Positions 24,311-33,067 of a stretch of DNA of 49,033 bases are shown piece after piece (within the stretch, counting starts at the first letter, position 1; the number at the start of each line of letters is the position of its first letter). The stretch is from Bacteroidales bacterium UBA1757 (GTDB lineage Bacteria; Bacteroidota; Bacteroidia; Bacteroidales; UBA1402). The stretch is taken from assembly GCA_002315625.1 (NCBI GenBank), contig DCHH01000025.1, forward strand, positions 1-49,033, given 5' to 3'. The notes beneath the pieces were generated by a model. The model saw only the letters and a program-made list of their open reading frames with translations, was not told the origin of the DNA and ran no database searches. A program made the translations under genes and the position numbers.

Positions 24311-25786
24311 ATGAAACAGCCTTTAGTCATATACAATACTCTGACCCGCAGCAAGGAAGAATTCAAACCGCTTCATGAAAACCTGGTCGGAATGTATGTC
24401 TGCGGACCCACCGTCTATGGCGATGCACACCTTGGCCATGCCAGGCCAGCCATCACGTTCGATGTCCTGTTCCGTTATCTTCAACAGATTGGCTACAAGG
24501 TCCGATATGTCCGCAACATCACCGACGTAGGCCATCTTGAGCACGATGCCGACGAAGGAGAGGACAAGATTGCCAAGAAGGCCCGTCTTGAACAGCTTGA
24601 GCCGATGGAGGTAGTTCAGTATTACCTGAACCGCTACCACAAAGCAATGGAGGCCCTTAATGTTCTGCCCCCATCCATCGAGCCTCATGCTTCCGGCCAC
24701 ATAATTGAGCAGATAAACCTTGTCAAGGAGATTCTCGACAACGGCTATGCCTACGAGAGTGAAGGCTCTATCTATTTTGATGTTCCGAAATACAACCGCG
24801 AGCACCATTACGGCAAGCTGTCAGGCCGCAACCTCGACGATGTGCTCAACACCAGCCGTGACAACCTTGACGGCCAGCAGGAAAAGCATAACCCTGTTGA
24901 TTTTGCCTTGTGGAAGAAAGCTCAGAAAGAGCATATAATGCGCTGGCCCAGCCCATGGAGCGACGGTTTCCCCGGATGGCATTGCGAATGCACAGCCATG
25001 GGAAGAAAATATCTTGGCAACCACTTTGACATCCACGGCGGCGGAATGGATCTGATTTTCCCCCACCACGAGTGTGAAATCGCCCAGTCGGTTGCTTCAC
25101 AAGGTGATGACATGGTGCACTACTGGATGCACAACAACATGATTACCATCAACGGCCAGAAGATGGGAAAGAGCCTTGGCAATTTCATTACATTGGACGA
25201 GTTCTTTACCGGCAGCCACAAGCTTCTTGACCAGCCCTATGGTCCGATGACCATCAGGTTTTTCATTCTGCAGGCTCACTACCGCAGCACTGTGGATTTC
25301 AGCAATGAGGCATTACAGGCATCAGAAAAAGGCTTAGAGAGATTGATGGATTCATATCGTCGTTTGCAACAGCTCAAACCTTCTCCCGTATCATCGGCTG
25401 ACATTAACGGAATCAGGCAGAAGTGCTTCGATGCAATGAACGACGACCTGAACACACCGATAGTGATTTCGCACCTTTTCGATGCCGGACGCACCATCAA
25501 CAGCGTATATGATGGCAAGGCTACCATTTCTGAAGCCGACCTGAATGAACTCAAAGAGGTATTCAAGCTTTTCATTGAAGACATCATGGGCTTGAAAGTC
25601 ACAGACGAGGCCGGGCAGTCAAAGGCCGAGACGGCATACAAGGCTGTCGTTGACATGGTCCTGAATATGCGTATGGAGGCCAAGGCAAACAAAGACTGGG
25701 CTAAGGCCGACAAAATACGCAACGAACTAACCGCGCTGGGCTTCGACATCAAAGACCGCAAGGACGGTTTCGAGTGGAGTATCTGA
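24311..25786 (+). CDS. cysS: cysteinyl-tRNA synthetase
   Basis: The 491-residue class I synthetase charges tRNA-Cys. Cys31 in MYVCGPTVYGDAHLGH begins the zinc and ATP sites; HLGH at 40-43 is the HIGH motif. The zinc ligands continue in WHCECTAMG and HHECEIAQS, and the KMSKS loop reads KMGKS near residue 280. A DALR-type helical domain follows. Length fits the family (461 in E. coli). The gene probably reads through from fabF and meets the DUF3108 gene tail to tail with only a 9-bp gap and no clear terminator. Confidence 0.97.
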   Translation: MKQPLVIYNTLTRSKEEFKPLHENLVGMYVCGPTVYGDAHLGHARPAITFDVLFRYLQQIGYKVRYVRNITDVGHLEHDADEGEDKIAKKARLEQLEPMEVVQYYLNRYHKAMEALNVLPPSIEPHASGHIIEQINLVKEILDNGYAYESEGSIYFDVPKYNREHHYGKLSGRNLDDVLNTSRDNLDGQQEKHNPVDFALWKKAQKEHIMRWPSPWSDGFPGWHCECTAMGRKYLGNHFDIHGGGMDLIFPHHECEIAQSVASQGDDMVHYWMHNNMITINGQKMGKSLGNFITLDEFFTGSHKLLDQPYGPMTIRFFILQAHYRSTVDFSNEALQASEKGLERLMDSYRRLQQLKPSPVSSADINGIRQKCFDAMNDDLNTPIVISHLFDAGRTINSVYDGKATISEADLNELKEVFKLFIEDIMGLKVTDEAGQSKAETAYKAVVDMVLNMRMEAKANKDWAKADKIRNELTALGFDIKDRKDGFEWSI

Positions 25787-25795
25787 CGACTCCCT

Positions 25796-26617
25796 TTAAT
25801 GCTTAATTCCTGAAGCTTCCTTGAAGATTCCCTTGACTGACCCGAGTATGATGGGGGCTTCAATCTGTACAGGCATGCAGTCTTCGCCCTTGGCCAGCCA
25901 TATTTTCATATAGTCGCCTTTTTTGAATACGGTACCCTCCACCAGTGTCATGTGAAACAGGTGGCAATCCCATTTTTCACCTTTATGGAGCTTAATGGTT
26001 TCGTCTCCAATGTAATAAAGGTTAATAGTGTATTCGCCGTCATCGAGACGCATTGGTATAACCATTGGATTTGCGGCCAACAGTTCTTCTTCAGGGATAC
26101 ATCGCAGCCGATAGACGCTCGTTATGATGTCAAAGCCGTCATTTGTCGTAAATTCCGTCACATCTGAAGTATAAACCCCCTTTCGCTTCAGTCGGGTATT
26201 GATTTTCCACCCCAAGGCAGCAGTATCCCCCTCACCGACCATGACACGTTGATATGAGAATTCGTCATTGCCATGCCATTTTCCTTCATGCGCATGTTTA
26301 TTGCCCCAAAAAGGAAAAAGCGTATTGGGATCCACTTCACTTCTAAGTGTATCCCGCACCGAAAAGATTTTGTCGTATGAAGGACCCGTACCGCCCGATG
26401 CAGTCAGAATATATGTCGGATGGCCTGCATGATTGCCCTCAGTGACGTCAAAATATGCGTTTCCGACTGAGAGCCAGAGGAATCCTAAGTTGTACCAAAG
26501 AGAATAAGTCAGTTTTTCACCTGCCTGAAAAGGAATCTTCTGGCAGCGCGCTCCACTTGTTGAAATCAATGACATTATTAAAAATGCCATTAAAGAGAAA
26601 CGTATATTATGTATCAT
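25796..26617 (-). CDS. DUF3108 domain-containing exported protein
   Basis: The 273-residue protein begins with a signal peptide (hydrophobic core about residues 8-20). The mature part is the beta-rich DUF3108 fold: FQAGEKLTYSLWYNLGFLWLSVG near the start, a central FSVRDTLRSEVD stretch and a C-terminal IWLAKGEDCMPVQIE. DUF3108 proteins are periplasmic or outer-membrane associated and of unknown function; a lipid- or glycan-related role is only guessed. It starts 6 bp after the stop of the upstream lipoprotein gene, so the two form an operon driven from 28775-28806. Confidence 0.85.
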   Translation of the reverse strand: MIHNIRFSLMAFLIMSLISTSGARCQKIPFQAGEKLTYSLWYNLGFLWLSVGNAYFDVTEGNHAGHPTYILTASGGTGPSYDKIFSVRDTLRSEVDPNTLFPFWGNKHAHEGKWHGNDEFSYQRVMVGEGDTAALGWKINTRLKRKGVYTSDVTEFTTNDGFDIITSVYRLRCIPEEELLAANPMVIPMRLDDGEYTINLYYIGDETIKLHKGEKWDCHLFHMTLVEGTVFKKGDYMKIWLAKGEDCMPVQIEAPIILGSVKGIFKEASGIKH

Positions 26618-26623
26618 ATCTAA

Positions 26624-28750
26624 TTACCTTCCCCTGCCTTTACCTTTGTCAGTGGCTTTCTTGAGATCCTTAGGTTTCTGTTTTTCTGGTGGCAGGATAT
26701 TGATATCCCAACTTTCATTATCTTCCCAGTTGGCCTTCAAAGTAAACATTCGGTCGTTGTATATTACCGTTTCAGGCTGACGCTTCTCATCATAGTTTCC
26801 GGTATCCCAGAGCCCATTGTCGTTATCGTCAAGCACAAGTCGCATATAGAAGTCACCCGGCTTCATATCCACAAAGTCAGCCACATCATCGATTACATAT
26901 TCCATTCGGACAACCTTCTCGCTCTTGTCCAATAGCTCAATAAAGGCAGGACGTCCCAATAGACCCGACACCGTGACAATCATACGTGCATACTCCTTTT
27001 CCTCCTTCACCTTGAAGTCCTGGGTGAACTTTTCGATTTTGATGCCATAGACACTAATCACACTGGCAGAATCAATAGTAATCCGATACTGCTCCCCGTA
27101 TTCCCAATCGGCATAGAACCAGTATTTTCGTCCGACCCATGGATCCTGCTCTATTTCAAAATCATCGGTTTCTTTCCATACGGTATCCACCTTATGGTAA
27201 AGATGCCATACCGAGGAATCCATACCTGCCAGAGGATAATCGAAGACAAACGAAGGAACAGCATACACATCTATGGACTGTGAAAGTGTTGTAGATATCT
27301 TCATCTTCGGGATAGCCGCACGAATTGAATCGGCCACCCGGATTGAATCGGCCAGTCGTGCCCGGATAGAGTCGGAGAAAAGGGTCGAATCGGCCACATA
27401 GATGGTCCGGACAAGAAGAAGCGAGTCAACCATTCGGAGTGAATCAGATGCATACACCTTCATGGACAGAGAGTCGGAAAGCTGCTTAATCTGTTCTTCA
27501 AAAACTTCACGCTTGTTATTCTTTGTATCCTTACCGGGCAGCTTCTTGCCCGTCCTCTTTGCCTTGGCATCATCTCCTCCCTTCTTGCCTTTCTTTCCAT
27601 CCTTCGCCTTCTCTTTCGGGGCAAGCAGCCGCAATGTGTCGCGCTGAGGGGCAAGGCAATCATTGCTGTCTGTCTTGAGATAGTCAATCTGGACAAAGAG
27701 TGTATCAAGTTTCATCAGGGCTGAATCCTTTAGCCAATATGTAAGGGTATCCATTGTCGGAACCATTTCCAGCACATTCCAATCCACAGTATCGATAGCG
27801 ATTGTGTCGGGCAGGTTGACAAGTTTCAACGACGGGACGGTATCGGATTTATAGCCGAAATAGAGCGTCAGGCGGTCACGCGAGGCCCGCTCCGACTTGA
27901 CCAGATACTGCTTACCGTAATCCTCCTTATAGTACCTGAGAATAATATTATCAGGATAGAAGCATGTCTTTTCACGGATTAGAATTGTATCGATTTTTAT
28001 CGTGTCGGCCCAAATAGTATCCGGATAAGTGCACCGCTCAGCCCACAGCGTCAATGCCGAATCAGGGAAAGCCACCATTTCTCCCTTCTGGTCGAACCGG
28101 TAGTCCCGGTTCATGTCGTTGAGAGCGAATATGTTATATTGAACACTGTCCTTGAGATTCTTTAAGCAGAAAAAACCGTTTTCATCAGTCTTTGTGATAC
28201 GAAGAAGCGGCTCCTTGACAAATGCACTGTCTGCCAGATTTGAGTGTGCACCTATGAGTATCCCCTTTTCCGGGTTCAAAGTCTGCGCGTTCAACAGATA
28301 GCCCGACACGCAAAGGGTGTCAATTGACGAAGAGTCGGTAGAGAAGGCAAAAGAAAGAGGTCCGTACGGATTACCTTCATTATTATCGACAATCGCTCCA
28401 TCGAGGAAATCTATCGTATAAGTGGTGTTGGGCTTGATTGTATCTTTCAGTTTAACAATGACTTCGTCCATTATGCCACTGACTTCGGGAATCTCCTTCT
28501 GCGGAGGTGAAACAACGACCAGATTGGAAGCATCCTTTACCGAAATGATTTCATTGAACTTGAGCTTAATAACCTGTTTGCGGTATTTAACGCTGTATCC
28601 CACCGAATTTGCGACCGGCTCGGTGCTGACCAGCACAGGCGGCGTTTCGTCCTTGGGTCCGCCTTGTGGCGATCCGATATTGGCACAGCTGCATATTCCT
28701 GCCACAATCAGCACATAAACAGCAAGATATAAGAATACTTTCTTTGGCAT
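26624..28750 (-). CDS. Ig-like (Big_5) domain lipoprotein with low-complexity insert
   Basis: This large exported protein has 708 residues from the chosen start. A signal sequence ends in ICSC with Cys22 as the likely lipidated residue. An N-terminal bacterial Ig-like domain (about 40-145, beginning PPVLVSTEP and including NTTYTIDF) resembles Big_5, followed by a carboxypeptidase-regulatory-like beta domain (about 155-225). A Lys/Gly/Asp-rich stretch near 385-425 precedes repeats of the ADSIR type near 465-505. I chose the start whose codon ends at 28750: an upstream TTG at 28777 overlaps the promoter. Function is unknown; an outer-membrane scaffold or surface role is plausible. Confidence 0.85.
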   Translation of the reverse strand: MPKKVFLYLAVYVLIVAGICSCANIGSPQGGPKDETPPVLVSTEPVANSVGYSVKYRKQVIKLKFNEIISVKDASNLVVVSPPQKEIPEVSGIMDEVIVKLKDTIKPNTTYTIDFLDGAIVDNNEGNPYGPLSFAFSTDSSSIDTLCVSGYLLNAQTLNPEKGILIGAHSNLADSAFVKEPLLRITKTDENGFFCLKNLKDSVQYNIFALNDMNRDYRFDQKGEMVAFPDSALTLWAERCTYPDTIWADTIKIDTILIREKTCFYPDNIILRYYKEDYGKQYLVKSERASRDRLTLYFGYKSDTVPSLKLVNLPDTIAIDTVDWNVLEMVPTMDTLTYWLKDSALMKLDTLFVQIDYLKTDSNDCLAPQRDTLRLLAPKEKAKDGKKGKKGGDDAKAKRTGKKLPGKDTKNNKREVFEEQIKQLSDSLSMKVYASDSLRMVDSLLLVRTIYVADSTLFSDSIRARLADSIRVADSIRAAIPKMKISTTLSQSIDVYAVPSFVFDYPLAGMDSSVWHLYHKVDTVWKETDDFEIEQDPWVGRKYWFYADWEYGEQYRITIDSASVISVYGIKIEKFTQDFKVKEEKEYARMIVTVSGLLGRPAFIELLDKSEKVVRMEYVIDDVADFVDMKPGDFYMRLVLDDNDNGLWDTGNYDEKRQPETVIYNDRMFTLKANWEDNESWDINILPPEKQKPKDLKKATDKGKGRGR

Positions 28751-28774
28751 GAGCCCACAGTTCTTTTCAAGTGG

Positions 28775-28806
28775 CAAAGGTAATTGATGGAGCGCTCAAA
28801 AGCAAA
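28775..28806 (-). promoter_or_regulatory. promoter of the Ig-like lipoprotein/DUF3108 unit
   Basis: On the minus strand TTTG (28806-28803), a 20-bp spacer and TACCTTTG (28782-28775) fit the consensus exactly. It fixes the lipoprotein start at 28750. Confidence 0.75.
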
Positions 28807-28815
28807 TGCGCAGAC

Positions 28816-28846
28816 TTGCATTTACAGTTGCAAATCAGTACTTTTG
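28816..28846 (+). promoter_or_regulatory. promoter of dapB
   Basis: TTG at 28816-28818, a 20-bp spacer and TACTTTTG at 28839-28846. It lies upstream of ATG 28869 but downstream of an in-frame ATG at 28806, which rules out the longer start. It is divergent from the lipoprotein promoter. Confidence 0.72.
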
Positions 28847-28868
28847 CGCTGTTTATTCATCAAAAGTC

Positions 28869-29585
28869 ATGAACATAGCACTGATAGGATATGGCAAGAT
28901 GGGCCATGAGATTGAGCGTATTGCTCTGGAACGCGGACACAGCATTGCCTGCGCCATCGACATCAACAATACGGAACTTTTCGACTCTGAAGCCTTCAGG
29001 CGGGCAGATGTCGCCATCGAATTCACATCACCTTCCACAGCATACGGCAATTATATGAAGTGTTTTGCCGCACACATTCCCGTCGTTTCCGGCACAACCG
29101 GCTGGACTGCGCGCCTGCCTGAAATCAAGGCCATCTGCCAGCAGCAGGACCAGACTTTCTTCTACAGCTCAAACTTCAGCCTCGGGGTCAATATTTTCTT
29201 CGCAGTCAACCGCTTCCTGGCAGAAAAGATGAATGCTTTTCCGCAGTATGATGTGCGCATGAAGGAAATCCACCACCAGCAGAAGCTTGATGCCCCAAGC
29301 GGGACGGCCATCACCCTGGCCAACGACATCATTTCGGAACTTGGACGCAAGGACAAGTGGGTCGGCCACGAAGCGCAGAAAGACAACGAACTTGGTATTA
29401 CATCAGAACGTTACGGAACGGTTGCAGGATATCATGAAGTGGTTTATGAATCCGAGGTTGATTCTATCCGCATCATTCATGATGCCAAAAGCCGCGCCGG
29501 ATTCGCCTTAGGTGCAGTCATTGCCGCCGAGTATGCAGCAACTAAGAAAGGCTTTCTCGGCATGAAGGACCTGCTTGGATTCTGA
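28869..29585 (+). CDS. dapB: 4-hydroxy-tetrahydrodipicolinate reductase
   Basis: The 238-residue enzyme reduces the product of DapA with NAD(P)H in lysine and diaminopimelate synthesis. The Rossmann loop reads IGYGKMGHEIE near residues 6-16. The catalytic and binding region EIHHQQKLDAPSGTA near 140-154 contains the His-His pair and the Lys of the family. It is shorter than the E. coli enzyme (273) but typical for the phylum. The start was chosen from the promoter position. It heads a four-gene run dapB-lepB-wbqC-M16 peptidase. Confidence 0.95.
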   Translation: MNIALIGYGKMGHEIERIALERGHSIACAIDINNTELFDSEAFRRADVAIEFTSPSTAYGNYMKCFAAHIPVVSGTTGWTARLPEIKAICQQQDQTFFYSSNFSLGVNIFFAVNRFLAEKMNAFPQYDVRMKEIHHQQKLDAPSGTAITLANDIISELGRKDKWVGHEAQKDNELGITSERYGTVAGYHEVVYESEVDSIRIIHDAKSRAGFALGAVIAAEYAATKKGFLGMKDLLGF

Positions 29586-29604
29586 ACACATTATCAGCAA
29601 GATC

Positions 29605-31077
29605 ATGGACAACAATACTTCAGAGAATGGTCAGGAGACCAGGAAAAGTCGCCTGACGGCCCCAAAGGGACACTGGATAGTCTTCGGCATCTGGACAGCG
29701 GTCTTTATCGCCCTAGTGATATGGACACATAGTCTATGGTGGCTTCTGCCCATACCCTTCTCGTTCGACATACACATCACCCGCTTTCTTCCGTGGGGAT
29801 TCTGGAAAAAATGGGAAAACAGCTTCTGGCGTACCATTATGGACTGGGTGGATGCCATCCTCTACGCCCTTGTTGCCTGTTACTTCGTCTTCCTTTTTTT
29901 CTTCCAGAACTATCAGATACCCTCTTCATCGCTTGAGAAATCACTGTTGGTGGGCGATTTCCTGTTCGTCAGCAAAGTCAGCTACGGACCTCGCATGCCG
30001 TTCACCCCGCTTTCATTTCCACTTGCCCAGCACACCATGCCCCTCTCCGGGAACAAGTCATACATAGAGCGTCCCCAATGGGACTACAAGCGTCTGAAGG
30101 GAACTGGCAAAATCCAGCGCAAGGATATCGTAGTATTCAATTTCCCGACCGGTGACACGGTGGCCACCCTTATGGAGAACCCGGATTATTACACCATAAA
30201 ATACATGCTTCAAAAGGAGCGCAACATCTCGCCCATTCAGGCTGAGAAAGTCATCCGTGGCAACAAAAAACAATTCGGAGAAATCAAATGGCGTCCTGTC
30301 GATCGCCGCGAAAACTATGTAAAGCGTTGTGTCGGTCTGCCAGGTGATTCTTTGCAAATTATTGACAACCAGGTTTATATCAACGGGGAGCCATTAGCCG
30401 ATGAACCAGGTGTCCAGTACAACTATTTTATTCAGACCACCGGAGGCTTCCTTACAGAAAAACAGTTCGAGAACTGGGGTATCAGCAAGGATGACCGGTA
30501 CATGCTTCCCGATGACAATCCTCTGCCTGACCTGCTCGGTTTTGAGCGGGGTGAAGGGGGCGCTTCACTACCCGTATATCATATCCCGGCCACTCAGCAA
30601 ACAATCGAAAAGATACGGAAAGCCTCCTTTATCAAGGATGTCAGGCTTGAACCTGCCGATATCGGCCCGTACAGCATGGGGGGATATATGTTTCCATTAG
30701 ACGACCTGAACTCCTGGACCCGCGACAACTACGGCCCTCTATGGATACCTTGCAAGGGCGCCTCCATTCCCCTAAACTCATACAACGAAATGCTCTACGG
30801 CCGCGCCATACGCGTATATGAAGGACACACGCTCACCTGCAAAGAGGGCCGATACTTTCTTGACGGTGAAGAGGCAGATACCTATACGTTCGCAATGGAC
30901 TATTACTGGATGATGGGCGACAACCGTCACAACTCGGCCGACTCACGTTGCTGGGGCTTTGTCCCAGAAGACCACATAGTAGGCAAGCCACTCCGTGTAT
31001 GGTTGTCGTTAAACAAGGACAAGGACTGGTTCCACGGGAAAATCCGCTGGAGCCGTTTCATGCACAAGGCGCAGTGA
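29605..31077 (+). CDS. lepB: signal peptidase I (long form)
   Basis: The 490-residue membrane peptidase removes signal peptides from exported proteins. Two transmembrane segments (about 23-50 and 82-102) precede the catalytic Ser109 in IPSSSLEKSLLVGD. The general base Lys240 lies in ENYVKRCVGLPGD, and the C-terminal box is MMGDNRHNSADSRCWGFVP near 436-454. The spacing from Ser to Lys (131 residues) and on to the last box (about 198) is far larger than in E. coli, so the periplasmic domain has large insertions, as seen in Bacteroidota. ATG 29605 was chosen over an in-frame TTG at 29575 inside dapB. It overlaps wbqC by 4 bp (GTGA). Confidence 0.93.
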   Translation: MDNNTSENGQETRKSRLTAPKGHWIVFGIWTAVFIALVIWTHSLWWLLPIPFSFDIHITRFLPWGFWKKWENSFWRTIMDWVDAILYALVACYFVFLFFFQNYQIPSSSLEKSLLVGDFLFVSKVSYGPRMPFTPLSFPLAQHTMPLSGNKSYIERPQWDYKRLKGTGKIQRKDIVVFNFPTGDTVATLMENPDYYTIKYMLQKERNISPIQAEKVIRGNKKQFGEIKWRPVDRRENYVKRCVGLPGDSLQIIDNQVYINGEPLADEPGVQYNYFIQTTGGFLTEKQFENWGISKDDRYMLPDDNPLPDLLGFERGEGGASLPVYHIPATQQTIEKIRKASFIKDVRLEPADIGPYSMGGYMFPLDDLNSWTRDNYGPLWIPCKGASIPLNSYNEMLYGRAIRVYEGHTLTCKEGRYFLDGEEADTYTFAMDYYWMMGDNRHNSADSRCWGFVPEDHIVGKPLRVWLSLNKDKDWFHGKIRWSRFMHKAQ

Positions 31078-31745
31078 CCATCATTTTTTCTACAGCCTAT
31101 TTCGCCCCGGTATCATACTACGCGTGCCTGCTCAGTTGCGATTCCGCTCTGATGGGAAAATTCCGTTCAACTCCCAACACGGCATGTATCGAACAGTTTG
31201 AACATTACCACAAACAGACATACCGCAACCGGTGTACAATCTCAGCCGCCAACGGTCCATTGTCGCTCAGCGTTCCCGTCATCCTGAAAAATGACCAGCC
31301 GATACGCGACGTACGCATCGACTACCGCACCAGTTGGCAGCACCAGCACTGGAACAGCATAGAGTCGGCTTACAGCACAACTCCCTTCTTTGAGTATTAC
31401 CAGGACGACCTCCTTCCAGTTTTTAACCAGCGGCACGAATTCCTTTTCGACAAGGACGAAGCCCTTCGCGAGACAATCTGCAGCCTGCTCGGTATCCATC
31501 CTACACTGACATTTTCAGACGACTATCTGTCCGAAACAGCTGCCGCAACAGCCGATGGAATCATTGACCTACGCAACACCATTCATCCTAAAAAAACTGT
31601 TTCCATATCAAATTATACATCCCTTCCATATCCTCAGGTCTTCGATGACCGTTTCGGTTTCCAGCCGGAGCTGTCAATTCTTGACCTCCTTTTTAATAAG
31701 GGGCCGGAGGCTTTGCTGATACTGAAGGATTCCATACCATCATGA
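31074..31745 (+). CDS. WbqC-family protein
   Basis: The 223-residue protein begins at a GTG that overlaps the lepB stop (GTGA) and reads VTIIFSTAYFAPVSYYACL, the typical WbqC opening. The FEHYHKQTYRNRCTI and WQHQHWNSIESAY stretches are also characteristic. WbqC-like proteins are linked to O-antigen or glycan modification and to acyl- or glycine-transfer in some clusters, but no firm biochemistry can be assigned here. There is no signal peptide, so it is probably cytoplasmic. Translation is coupled on both sides: the next gene starts in an ATGA overlap. Confidence 0.85.
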   Translation: MTIIFSTAYFAPVSYYACLLSCDSALMGKFRSTPNTACIEQFEHYHKQTYRNRCTISAANGPLSLSVPVILKNDQPIRDVRIDYRTSWQHQHWNSIESAYSTTPFFEYYQDDLLPVFNQRHEFLFDKDEALRETICSLLGIHPTLTFSDDYLSETAAATADGIIDLRNTIHPKKTVSISNYTSLPYPQVFDDRFGFQPELSILDLLFNKGPEALLILKDSIPS

Positions 31746-32980
31746 ACACTACCGAATTGCACCTGAAACAATTGCCCAACGGACTGCGCTGCATATCACA
31801 GCTTTCGTCGGGCGATGTATGCGTATGCGGATTTGCCGTCGGAGCAGGCACACGCGATGAATACGACAACGAGCAGGGTATTGCCCACTTTACCGAGCAC
31901 ATGCTCTTCAAGGGAACTACAAAGCGTTCCTCCTACCGGATTCTTGACCGGCTGGGATGTGTCGGCAGCGAGGTGAATGCCTATACAACAAAAGAAGAAA
32001 TATTCCTTTATTCCATCTGTCTTGCCAAGGACTACGAACGGGCTCTCGAACTGATGTGCGACATGCTATTCCATTCGGCCTTCCCGGCCCATGAAATCGA
32101 AAACGAGCGCGACGTCGTACTTGATGAAATAAATGTCTATGAGGATTCACCTTCAGAACTGATATTCGACGATTTCGAACGTTATCTCTTTGAAGGTCAT
32201 CCGTTCGGGCGCAACATCTTAGGCACTCCGAAATGCCTGCAGGAAATAACCACAGAAAGCTTTCAGGCCTTCACGGAACGTTGCTTCACGACAGACCGCA
32301 TTGTATATTTCTCATTGTCACCCCTTTCGGAGAAACAGACCGACAAACTGGTCGGAAAATATCTGTCAGGTATCGCCGACACGTCGTCCCGTTCAATGCT
32401 CCCTTCCCGTACCTCCCCCTCTATTGTAAAAGGAATGCGCCTGACATTGGAGAAGAACACTCACCAGGCACACGTGCTGTACGGCAATCAGGCATACTCC
32501 TTGTATGACGACAAACGGATGGTGCTCTACCTGTTGAACAACATTCTGGGCGGCCCAGGCATGAACAGCCGGCTTAACAATATACTTCGCGAACACAACG
32601 GTCTGGTCTATACTGTCGAGTCGATGGCAAACTCCTACAGCGACACAGGTCTGTTTTCCATCTATTTCGGTTCAGACATAAAAGACATGGACCGGTGCCT
32701 GACAATAATCGACCGCGAACTGCGCAAGCTGAGGGAAACGGCACTTACCGCCACACAGCTTGCAGCGGCCAAGAAGCAGCTTTTCGGCCAGCTGGCCATA
32801 GCCTCGGAAAGCAAGGAATCACAAGCCCTGAGCATGGGCAAAAGCATGCTTTACTACAACAACTGCGAGTCTCTTTCGGAACTTTTCGCCAAGCTTGAAG
32901 CCATTACCTCCACGCAGATTCTGGAGACAGCCAACGAAATCTTCGATAGTGACAGGATGTCCATCCTCGCATACAAATGA
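31742..32980 (+). CDS. M16-family (insulinase-like) zinc peptidase
   Basis: The 412-residue protein has the inverted zinc motif HFTEH (His49, Glu52, His53), with Glu129 in VVLDEINVYED at the expected distance as third ligand. Further family features are the RCFTTDRIVYF and NNILGGPGMNSRLN stretches of the second half. This is the size of the single-chain processing-peptidase type (PqqL/YmxG-like). There is no signal peptide, so it may be cytoplasmic. It ends the dapB-lepB-wbqC run and meets the regulator gene convergently at a shared terminator. The substrate is unknown. Confidence 0.92.
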   Translation: MNTTELHLKQLPNGLRCISQLSSGDVCVCGFAVGAGTRDEYDNEQGIAHFTEHMLFKGTTKRSSYRILDRLGCVGSEVNAYTTKEEIFLYSICLAKDYERALELMCDMLFHSAFPAHEIENERDVVLDEINVYEDSPSELIFDDFERYLFEGHPFGRNILGTPKCLQEITTESFQAFTERCFTTDRIVYFSLSPLSEKQTDKLVGKYLSGIADTSSRSMLPSRTSPSIVKGMRLTLEKNTHQAHVLYGNQAYSLYDDKRMVLYLLNNILGGPGMNSRLNNILREHNGLVYTVESMANSYSDTGLFSIYFGSDIKDMDRCLTIIDRELRKLRETALTATQLAAAKKQLFGQLAIASESKESQALSMGKSMLYYNNCESLSELFAKLEAITSTQILETANEIFDSDRMSILAYK

Positions 32981-33008
32981 ATTTAAGTTTCGCGTGTGCA
33001 AAACTCAA

Positions 33009-33050
33009 AAAAAACGGCACACACGCTTTTTTCACGTATGTGCCGGTTTA
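33009..33050. terminator. bidirectional terminator between the M16 peptidase and regulator genes
   Basis: AAAACGGCACACACG at 33011-33024 pairs with CGTATGTGCCGGTTT at about 33034-33049, with one mismatch and one bulged G. A-runs on the left and T-runs on the right allow stopping in both directions. Confidence 0.75.
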
Positions 33051-33067
33051 TTTTCAATACTTGTGGT

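Noticed and set aside
28806..28868. ATG 28806 as the start of dapB
   Set aside because: A consensus -7 element (28839-28846) lies downstream of that ATG, so the transcript would not include it.
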